DNA from: Gemmatimonadota bacterium
GTDB lineage: Bacteria > Gemmatimonadota > Gemmatimonadetes > Longimicrobiales > Longimicrobiaceae
NCBI GenBank assembly: GCA_019348265.1
Contig: JAHWJV010000063.1
Location: forward strand, 1-11,713
Direction of reading: 5' to 3'
Length of the DNA stretch: 11,713 nucleotides
Positions within the stretch are counted from its first letter, which is position 1; every line of letters begins with the position of its first letter. The position numbers and the translations under genes are program-made. Below, piece by piece: positions 1 through 5,649 of this stretch. Under the pieces are notes generated by a model, which did no database searches, had not been told where the DNA came from, and saw nothing but the letters and a program-made list of their open reading frames with translations.

Positions 1-1
1 C

Positions 2-529
2 TGTCACCCGGACCGGCGGCTGACGCCGGACGACGGTGCCTGGCGGGCGATCGGCGTGAAGAGCGCGGACGACGTCAGGCGGCAGCAGACCCGCTGCCCC
101 GACTGCAAGAGCGTCTACACGGCGTTCCTGCGCACCTTCCCCTCCGGGGTCACCGTCGAGTGGGTGCGGCCGTCGCCGTTCCGCGTGACGGCCGCGCCGC
201 TGGACGGCGCACCGCTGTGGCAGGACGCGGCCGAGGGCTCCGGCTCGGCCGGCGAGCTCGCCCAGGGGGAGGAGCGCGCGCAGGTGCTGCGCTCGCTGCA
301 GGCGGCGACCGGCGGGCTCGGCCCGGCGTGGGAGCGCTCGGTGCAGCTGGTGCGCCCGTCGTACGTCCTGACCGCCGGCGGCGAGGTCGTCGCGGAGCCG
401 TGGGAGCTGCTGCTCGAGCGCCGCGAGAAGTGGAACGCGCAGGACCGGCGGCTGGCCCTGCTCTGGTCGCCGCGGCTGGGCCGGCCGGTCGTCGCGTGGC
501 ACGGTTTCGGCCGGCTGCTCCAGGAGTAG
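2..529 (+). CDS. Partial hypothetical protein, Cys/His-containing N-terminus (5' end outside window)
   Basis: I do not recognise this family. The frame is open from the left edge, and the 18 codons before the first in-window start (GTG at 56) begin Cys-His-Pro-Asp. A Cys-Pro-Asp-Cys motif follows about 35 residues later. Together the C-H and CxxC pairs could form a small zinc-binding knuckle, so I treat the gene as cut by the window edge rather than starting at 56. The rest is a soluble, Trp- and Arg-rich protein without membrane segments or low-complexity repeats, ending in TAG at 527-529. Codons are almost always G/C at the third position, more extreme than in the genes after about 810, which fits an actinobacterial source. 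A long reverse-frame ORF over the same bases is taken as a shadow. Function unknown. Confidence 0.5.
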   Translation, partial: CHPDRRLTPDDGAWRAIGVKSADDVRRQQTRCPDCKSVYTAFLRTFPSGVTVEWVRPSPFRVTAAPLDGAPLWQDAAEGSGSAGELAQGEERAQVLRSLQAATGGLGPAWERSVQLVRPSYVLTAGGEVVAEPWELLLERREKWNAQDRRLALLWSPRLGRPVVAWHGFGRLLQE

Positions 530-575
530 CCGCTCCGAGAGGCGGGCGGCACACCGCCGCACTAGCGTCCGGACG

Positions 576-809
576 ATGGAGACGACGAGGCAGGGGAGCG
601 GCCCGCCGCTGGTGCTGGTGCACGGGCTCGGGGCGCGGCGGGAGTCCTGGCGGCCGATGCTGGCCGACCTCACGCCGGCGCGCGAGGTGGTCACGGTGGA
701 CCTGCCCGGCCACGGCACGACGGCTCCGCTCGAGGGCGTGCTGACCTTCGACCGCCTCGTCGACGGGCTGCAGCAGCACCTCGTGGCAGAAGGCCTCGGC
801 GCCGCGGAC
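576..809 (+). pseudogene. Alpha/beta hydrolase, N-terminal fragment cut at a chimeric junction
   Basis: The ATG at 576 opens a protein starting METTRQGSGPPLVLVHGLG. The HG-L-G oxyanion-hole region (about residues 15-19), the R-x-SW-x-P-M segment and the DLPGHG turn (about residues 48-53) are hallmarks of the alpha/beta hydrolase fold. The expected nucleophile elbow (G-x-S-x-G) should follow around residue 90-95, but similarity stops after a GLGAAD-like segment near 809. Reading on in this frame gives only Gly/Arg-rich nonsense across the start of dehydroquinate synthase, which is in another frame. Catalytic Ser, Asp and His are therefore all absent and the fragment cannot be a working enzyme. 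Substrate cannot be assigned. The missing part is probably an assembly artefact rather than true decay. Confidence 0.7.
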
Positions 810-1389
810 CCTGCCGGCGGCCGAGGTGCGGGCCGGGCTGGCGGAGGCGATCAAGCACGGCGCGATCGCCGACGCGGAGTACTTCGCCTGGATGAAGCCG
901 ACGGTGGCGGACCCCGCGGCCGCGGGGGACTACCTGGCCCAGCTGGTTCTACGCTCCGTGCAGATCAAGGCCGACGTGGTGGGCCGCGACGAGCGCGAGT
1001 CCGGCCCACGGAAGATGCTGAACTTCGGCCATACGGTCGGGCACGCGGTGGAGTCGCTCTCCGGGTTCCGGCTCCTGCACGGCGAGGCGATCGCCATCGG
1101 AATGATCGTCGAGTCCAGGATCGGAGAGCGCATGGGCATCACCGCCGCCGGAACCACGGAAGCGTTGAGAGAGGTTATCGCGGCCGCGGGGCTTCCGGTA
1201 CGCGTCGCCCCGGAATACTTACCGGAGCGGGTGCTCGAAGCCACGCGCTCAGACAAGAAGGCGCGGCAGGGCAGGGTGGAATACTCGCTGATCGAGCGGA
1301 TCGGAATGGCCAGCGCTGGCCTGGACGGTCGCTGGGCCTGGGGTGTGGAGGATGAGGTGGTGATGGAGGCGCTCGGAGCGGGCGGGTGA
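805..1389 (+). pseudogene. aroB: 3-dehydroquinate synthase, C-terminal part (5' part missing)
   Basis: AroB converts DAHP to 3-dehydroquinate, the second step of the shikimate pathway, using NAD and a divalent metal in the cytoplasm. About 195 residues are present of the usual 340-370. Recognisable blocks are RTLPAAEVRAGLAEAIKHG (with the metal-ligand Glu of GLAE), NFGHTVGHAVE and LLHGEAIAIG (metal-ligand histidines), followed by the usual C-terminal K-x-x-x-G-x-x-x-Y region and TGA at 1387-1389. The N-terminal NAD-binding half with its GGG-x-x-x-D motif is absent: immediately upstream lies the unrelated hydrolase in a different frame. A GTG at 826 is in frame but is only an internal valine codon. 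The intact gene very likely exists in the source genome. It converges on the downstream helicase. Confidence 0.9.
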
Positions 1390-1394
1390 CGAAG

Positions 1395-1454
1395 AGTTCA
1401 TAGTGCAAAAGTCAAAGTACCTCCCGGCCCACTTTGAACTTTGCACCTCGAACT
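1395..1454. repeat. AT-rich imperfect inverted repeat between convergent aroB and helicase genes
   Basis: Two 24-nt arms (1395-1418 and 1431-1454) match at 19 of 24 positions around a 12-nt GC-rich loop. The core is GTGCAAA...CAAAGT on the left and ACTTTGAACTTTGCAC on the right. It sits between convergent stop codons, where a bidirectional terminator would be expected, but it lacks a clear T tract. Its sequence is shared with the element at 5521-5595, so it belongs to a dispersed intergenic repeat family. Confidence 0.65.
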
Positions 1455-1460
1455 ATCCTG

Positions 1461-3653
1461 TCATCCCGCCAGCATATCCCGCATCTTCGCGAAGAAGCTC
1501 CCCCGCAGCTCTCCCCGGTCCTCCTCGCTGAGCGAGCTCTGCGCGCCGCTGGTGTGCACGTCGAGCAACTCGTGCGGGATCTCCTTCAGGAAGCGCGATG
1601 GAAGGCGAGGCACGACTTCGCCTCCGCGGCGGCGCGACCGGCACCCGGAGAGGGTCAGGCGGTGCCGGGCGCGGGTGATTCCGACGTAGAAGAGGCGCCG
1701 CTCCTCGGCGATCGGGTCAGCGGCCGTACCTTCGGCGATCGCGTTCACGGTTCTCGAGTGAGGGATGATCTCCTCCTCGAGCCCCACCAGGAAGACGTGC
1801 GCGAACTCCAGCCCCTTAGCGCTATGCAGCGTGAGGAGGGTAACCTTCTGGCCGGCTTCGTCCTCGTCGTCCTTCTTCTCGTCCTCCTCCGACACCAGCG
1901 ACAACTGCTCCAGGAAGCCCACGAGCGTAGGCGGCGACCAGTCGTCCTCCTGGTCCGGGAGCGGCTGCTCGGCCCAGCGGCGTCGCTCGTACGCGCCGAT
2001 CGCCGCGATGAAGCTGCGCAGGTTGTCGATGCGGATCTCCGCCGCCTTCTCGTTCTTGTTCTCCTGCCGCAGCGCTTCCTCCAGCTTGATCCTGCCGATG
2101 AGATCCCCCGCCCACCGCTCGAGGGCGCGATCGGCGGCGGTGCCGGCCGCGATCTGCGACTCCACCTCGTGTAGCTCCGCCCGAGCCCCGCCGATGATCT
2201 CGCCGAACCGGCGGACCGCCTCGGCCTGGGGGATCGTGAGCCCTTCGGCGACGCCCGCGGTTCCGATCACCTCCCACAGCGGGCGGCCCGATTCGCGCGC
2301 CACCTCGACGAGCCGCAGCAACGTCACGCGGCCGATGCCTCGAGTCGGGTAGTTGATGACCCGGCGGAGCGACACCTCGTCCCGGGTATTGGCGACGAGC
2401 CGCAGGTACGCCGCCGCGTCCGCAACTTCCTTGCGGTCGAAGTACGAGGTCCCACCAATCACCCGGTAAGGCACATTGGAGGTACGGAGCGCCTCCTCGA
2501 GCACCCGCGACTGGTAATTCGTGCGGTACAGCACCGCGAACTCCCCCCACGGGAGATGTTCCCGAAAGCGCCGGATCGAAATTTCGCGAGCCACCATCTC
2601 CGCCTCGAGCTCCTCCGCCGTCTTGCCCTCACCCTCCGAGAACTCCCAGTAATCGAGCTTCGGCCCCGGGCCGTTGTCGGTCCGCATCCGCTTCGGCTTG
2701 CGGGCGGAGTTGTTCGCGATCACCGCGTTGGCCGCGTCGAGAATCCGCTGAGTCGAGCGGTAGTTATCCTCCAGGACGATGACCTTCGCGCCGGGATAGT
2801 GGGACTCGAACTCGAGGATGTTGCTCAGGTCGGCGCCGCGCCAGCCGTAGATCGACTGGTCGTCGTCGCCCACCACGCAGAGGTTCTTGCGCGGGCCGGC
2901 GAGGAGCCGCGCGAGCTCGAACTGCGCCCCGTTCGTGTCCTGGTACTCGTCGACCATCAGGTACTCCCACCGGTTCCAGAACTTCTCTCGCACCTCGATG
3001 TGATCGCGGAGCAGGCGCACCGGGAGTAGCAGTAGATCGTCGAAGTCGCAGGCACCGGCCGCCCGCAGCGCCTGCTCGTAGCGCGGATACACCCCGGCCG
3101 CCAGCACGGCGTAATCATCCGAGCGATTGCCTCGCTCGCGGCCGCCGGACACCTCCGCAGCCGCGGCCTCGGGGTCCATCATGCGGTTCTTCCACCCGGA
3201 GATCTGGTGCAGTACGCGCTTGGCGTCGTACTGGTCGTCGCCCGCGGTGGCGACCACGTGCACCTCCTCGGAGATGATGCGCTTGATCAGCCCGAGCTGA
3301 TCGCCCGTCGCGTAGATGGAGAACGCGTCCGGCAGCCCCACCCGATCCGCGTTCCCGCGCAGGACCCGAGCGCCTAACGAATGAAAGGTAGACAGCGTCA
3401 GCCCACGCGCGCCCTTGCCGATCACCTTTCCCACGCGTTCCCGCATCTCCGCGGCGGCGCGGTTGGTGAACGTCACCGCCAGGATGCGCTTCGGCTCCAC
3501 CCCCTGGTGCAGCAGGTGGACGATTCGGTAGATCAGCGTCCGCGTCTTCCCCGACCCGGCACCGGCCAGGATCAGCACGGGCCCGCTGGTCGCGAGCGCC
3601 GCCGCGCGCTGCTGCGGGTTGAGGTCGCGGAGGTGGAAAGGGCTATCGGTCAT
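1461..3653 (-). CDS. rep: ATP-dependent 3'-5' DNA helicase, UvrD/Rep/PcrA family (SF1A)
   Basis: This is a 730-residue superfamily 1A helicase that unwinds DNA with ATP during replication restart or repair. Visible motifs in order: Q motif LNPQQRAA (11-18), Walker A GAGSGKT (31-37), motif Ia TFTNRAAAEM, TFHSLG, Walker B/motif II VDEYQDT (234-240), motif III GDDDQSIYGWRGA, motif IV NYRST, motif V TLHSAKGLEF and motif VI VGITRAR (about 657-663). Several segments (TFHSLGARVLR, CDFDDLLLLP, GGTSYFDRKEV) look to me closer to Rep than to UvrD/PcrA, so the symbol is a best guess. The C-terminus ends soon after SRFLKEIP with a short acidic tail and no obvious Tudor-like domain. ATG at 3653 is the only workable start: an in-frame TAG lies two codons upstream and the Q motif begins at residue 11. 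No Shine-Dalgarno is visible, because the start lies inside a GGCTATC repeat arm. Divergent from the acyl-CoA synthetase. Confidence 0.93.
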   Translation of the reverse strand: MTDSPFHLRDLNPQQRAAALATSGPVLILAGAGSGKTRTLIYRIVHLLHQGVEPKRILAVTFTNRAAAEMRERVGKVIGKGARGLTLSTFHSLGARVLRGNADRVGLPDAFSIYATGDQLGLIKRIISEEVHVVATAGDDQYDAKRVLHQISGWKNRMMDPEAAAAEVSGGRERGNRSDDYAVLAAGVYPRYEQALRAAGACDFDDLLLLPVRLLRDHIEVREKFWNRWEYLMVDEYQDTNGAQFELARLLAGPRKNLCVVGDDDQSIYGWRGADLSNILEFESHYPGAKVIVLEDNYRSTQRILDAANAVIANNSARKPKRMRTDNGPGPKLDYWEFSEGEGKTAEELEAEMVAREISIRRFREHLPWGEFAVLYRTNYQSRVLEEALRTSNVPYRVIGGTSYFDRKEVADAAAYLRLVANTRDEVSLRRVINYPTRGIGRVTLLRLVEVARESGRPLWEVIGTAGVAEGLTIPQAEAVRRFGEIIGGARAELHEVESQIAAGTAADRALERWAGDLIGRIKLEEALRQENKNEKAAEIRIDNLRSFIAAIGAYERRRWAEQPLPDQEDDWSPPTLVGFLEQLSLVSEEDEKKDDEDEAGQKVTLLTLHSAKGLEFAHVFLVGLEEEIIPHSRTVNAIAEGTAADPIAEERRLFYVGITRARHRLTLSGCRSRRRGGEVVPRLPSRFLKEIPHELLDVHTSGAQSSLSEEDRGELRGSFFAKMRDMLAG

Positions 3654-3808
3654 CGGCTATCGGCTATCGGTCGAGACCGGCACCGGGTGGCGACGGAGGC
3701 GAGGACGGGGGTGGCCGAAGATACCATTGGTCGAGCCGGTCGTCCACCGACGCAGACGTCCGACTTGGAACGACCGATAGCCGATAGCTGATAGCCGATA
3801 GCCCTTTC
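3636..3808. repeat. Long inverted repeat of GGCTATC heptamers spanning helicase start and divergent promoter region
   Basis: Arms 3636-3673 and 3771-3808 are reverse complements at 35 of 38 positions, separated by 97 nt. Each arm, read inward, is GAAAG followed by four copies of a GGCTATC-like heptamer and GGTCG. The outer ends GAAAGGGCTATCGG and CCGATAGCCCTTTC resemble terminal inverted repeats of a 173-bp miniature element. I see no target-site duplication in the flanks and no coding capacity. The left arm covers the helicase ATG and encodes its residues 2-6 (TDSPF). The right arm ends 2 nt before the -35 of the acyl-CoA synthetase promoter. Confidence 0.9.
3718..3746 (-). promoter_or_regulatory. 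Putative sigma-70-type promoter of the helicase gene
   Basis: On the minus strand TGGACG (3741-3746) and TATCTT (3718-3723) are spaced by 17 nt, each matching the consensus at four of six bases. Transcription would start near 3710 and give a leader of about 57 nt that carries the left heptamer-repeat arm up to and over the start codon. Match is by eye only. Confidence 0.4.
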
Positions 3809-3810
3809 GT

Positions 3811-3839
3811 TTGACGCGCCCAGCACGCGCCACTATTTT
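3811..3839 (+). promoter_or_regulatory. Strong-looking sigma-70-type promoter of the acyl-CoA synthetase
   Basis: TTGACG (3811-3816) and TATTTT (3834-3839) are separated by exactly 17 nt, five of six and four of six matches to the consensus. The start site would lie near 3846, leaving a leader of about 36 nt that ends with the ribosome-binding site GGAGG (3873-3877) 4 nt before the ATG at 3882. The promoter begins 2 nt after the right heptamer-repeat arm. Confidence 0.55.
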
Positions 3840-3881
3840 TCCGGGTCGCACGTAGGGGGGTACTCTCCGGATGGAGGTTTC

Positions 3882-5483
3882 ATGGCGCTGTCCGAGCGCT
3901 TTCGTGGGCGGGCGGTGGCGGACACACTGACGGAGCGTGCAGCGGAAGCGCCGCAGCACCCTTTCGTGGTGCTCGGAGACAGGCGGCTGACGTACGGACA
4001 GGTCGACGCGCAGGCGAACGCACTCGCCGCGGCGCTCTATGAGTTGGGCATCGAGGCGGGGGATCGCATCGCGCTGAACCTCCCCAACTGGCCCGAGTTC
4101 GTGGTGTCGATGTTCGCGGCGGCGAAGCTCGGCGCCATCATCGTCCCGTTGAATCCGAAGTACACCGCGTCGGAGCTGCAGTACATGCTCCGCCACTCCG
4201 AGTCGGTGGTGGTGGTGACGGCGGAGAACTGGGAGGGAGTGGACTATCTGGCGCGGTTCGAGGGCTTTCTCGCCTCGCTCCCCGACCTGCAGTACGTTCT
4301 CTCCGTAGGTGAAGAGGACCTCTGGTACGACGACCGGATCTATCAGTTCGAGGATCTGGTCTCCAGCGGCGAGGGGCGCGACTTCCCCCTGGCGACGGTG
4401 CGCCCCGACGACGATCTGTTCGCGATCGTGTACACGTCGGGGACGATGGGGAAGCCGAAAGGCGTCTCGCTGACCCATACCAACCTGCTCTCCACCGCCA
4501 CGGCGACGGTAGACGCGCTGAACCTCACGGGCGACGACGTGGTGTTCGGCGTGACGACGCTGTTCAACGTGTTCGGCCTCGCGCCGGGCGTGCTGGGCAC
4601 CGCCGCCGCGGGTGCGACGCTGGTTTTGCAGGAGGAGCAGAGTCCGGCGCGGGCGCTGGAAGTAGCCGAGCGGGAGAAGGTGACGGTCTATCATGGTCAC
4701 CCGACCAGCTTCATCCTCGATCTCCACGAGCCCACGCTCAAGGAGCACGACCTCTCGAGGATCCGCACGGGCATCATCGCCGGGGCGCCGGTGGCGGACG
4801 ATCTGATCGGCCGCATTCGGCGCGAGCTCGTTCCCGGGATCAGGGTGGCGTACGGGATGACGGAGACCGGCTCCACCGTCAGCACCACGCGGGAGAGCGA
4901 TCCGCCCGGCAAGCAGCTCAGCACCGTCGGTCTGCCGATCGAAGGCGTGGAGCTGAAAGTTCTCGATCTGGACGGATCTCCGCTCCCGATCGAGTCCGTG
5001 GGCGAGGTCGCGGTGAAGGGCTCCGGCGTGATGCGCGGGTATTACCGTCAGCCGGGGGAGACCGCCCGCTCGTTCACCCACGACGGCTTCTTCCTCACCG
5101 GCGACCTCGGGGTCGTCGACGAGGACGGCTACCTGCGCGTCGTGGGGCGCACGAAGGAGACGATCGTGCGCGGCGGCTTCCAGCTCTACCCGCGGGAGGT
5201 GGAGGACCGGCTGCACGCGCACCCCGCGGTGCTCGACGTAGCCGTGGTGGGACTGCCCCACGAGGTGCTCGGCGAAGTCGCCTGCGCCTGCATCGTGCCC
5301 GTGGAGGGCGCGATCGTGACCGGCGAGGAGATCAAGGATTTCTGTCGCGAGCTGATGGCGGATTACAAGATCCCCGATCTGGTTCGCTTCCTCGACAGCT
5401 TCCCGATGACGGGCAGTGGAAAGGTGCGCCGCGTAGAGCTGGCGCGCATCATCAGTGCGGAGGAATCTAGCCGCCGCACGTAA
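3882..5483 (+). CDS. AMP-dependent acyl-CoA synthetase / fatty acid-CoA ligase
   Basis: A complete 533-residue class I adenylate-forming enzyme (ANL superfamily) that would activate a carboxylic acid as acyl-AMP and transfer it to CoA. Seen: P-loop YTSGTMGKPKG (184-194), adenine-binding YGMTETG (from 324), TGDLG (406-410) with the ribose-binding Asp408, the hinge GRTKETIVRGG, and the C-terminal catalytic lysine in GSGKVRR (Lys514). Length matches medium- or long-chain fatty acyl-CoA ligases rather than the longer acetyl-CoA synthetases. No carrier-protein or membrane domain is attached, so it is likely cytosolic. Substrate cannot be read from sequence: fatty acid is most likely, an aromatic acid is possible. 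ATG at 3882 has a GGAGG site 4 nt upstream and a convincing promoter. It stands alone, with 166 nt before the next gene. Confidence 0.92.
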   Translation: MALSERFRGRAVADTLTERAAEAPQHPFVVLGDRRLTYGQVDAQANALAAALYELGIEAGDRIALNLPNWPEFVVSMFAAAKLGAIIVPLNPKYTASELQYMLRHSESVVVVTAENWEGVDYLARFEGFLASLPDLQYVLSVGEEDLWYDDRIYQFEDLVSSGEGRDFPLATVRPDDDLFAIVYTSGTMGKPKGVSLTHTNLLSTATATVDALNLTGDDVVFGVTTLFNVFGLAPGVLGTAAAGATLVLQEEQSPARALEVAEREKVTVYHGHPTSFILDLHEPTLKEHDLSRIRTGIIAGAPVADDLIGRIRRELVPGIRVAYGMTETGSTVSTTRESDPPGKQLSTVGLPIEGVELKVLDLDGSPLPIESVGEVAVKGSGVMRGYYRQPGETARSFTHDGFFLTGDLGVVDEDGYLRVVGRTKETIVRGGFQLYPREVEDRLHAHPAVLDVAVVGLPHEVLGEVACACIVPVEGAIVTGEEIKDFCRELMADYKIPDLVRFLDSFPMTGSGKVRRVELARIISAEESSRRT

Positions 5484-5520
5484 TTTCAGTACGAGACTCC
5501 TTCTGCTGTCTGGGAGAATG

Positions 5521-5595
5521 AGTTCAACGTGCAGAGTTCAGCGTGCAAAGTGACGAACCGTCTACTTGGTACCTTGTACTTTGAACTTTGAAACT
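5521..5595. repeat. AT-rich intergenic repeat element upstream of the NYN-LOTUS gene
   Basis: The left part has two imperfect tandem 14-mers, GTTCAACGTGCAGA (5522-5535) and GTTCAGCGTGCAAA (5536-5549). The right part, 5564-5595, contains the palindrome GGTACC and ACTTTGAACTTTG (5578-5590). The left and right parts are weakly complementary. The 13-mer ACTTTGAACTTTG is identical to 1431-1443, and the second 14-mer matches 1396-1409 at 12 of 14 positions in the same order, so this is a second, more diverged copy of the element at 1395-1454. Confidence 0.6.
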
Positions 5596-5615
5596 TCTCC
5601 CCGAAGCGAAGAGGT

Positions 5616-5636
5616 CTCGTCCAATCCACAGACGAG
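5616..5636 (+). promoter_or_regulatory. Small leader hairpin touching the NYN-LOTUS ribosome-binding site
   Basis: CTCGTC (5616-5621) and GACGAG (5631-5636) form a perfect 6-bp stem with a 9-nt loop. The right arm overlaps the purine-rich GAGAAG (5634-5639), which is the best Shine-Dalgarno candidate for the ATG at 5650. It could dampen translation, but a 6-bp stem in GC-rich DNA may be chance. Confidence 0.25.
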
Positions 5637-5649
5637 AAGTGTACCATCG

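Noticed and set aside
576..1355. A single 259-residue protein fusing hydrolase and downstream sequence
   Set aside because: After about 809 this frame is Gly/Arg-rich nonsense, while the aroB frame in the same bases is clearly conserved.
3636..3808. CRISPR array interpretation of the heptamer repeats
   Set aside because: The units are 7-nt tandem copies in inverted arms, without 20-40-nt repeats, unique spacers or cas genes.
3657..5261. A 534-codon minus-strand open frame antisense to the acyl-CoA synthetase
   Set aside because: The His/Arg-rich product has no domain, and the plus strand encodes a complete adenylate-forming enzyme.
5566..5649. Possible 28-residue N-terminal extension of the NYN protein from TTG 5566
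   Set aside because: It would translate the intergenic repeat element, lacks a Shine-Dalgarno, and is not needed for the NYN fold, which begins about residue 24 from ATG 5650.
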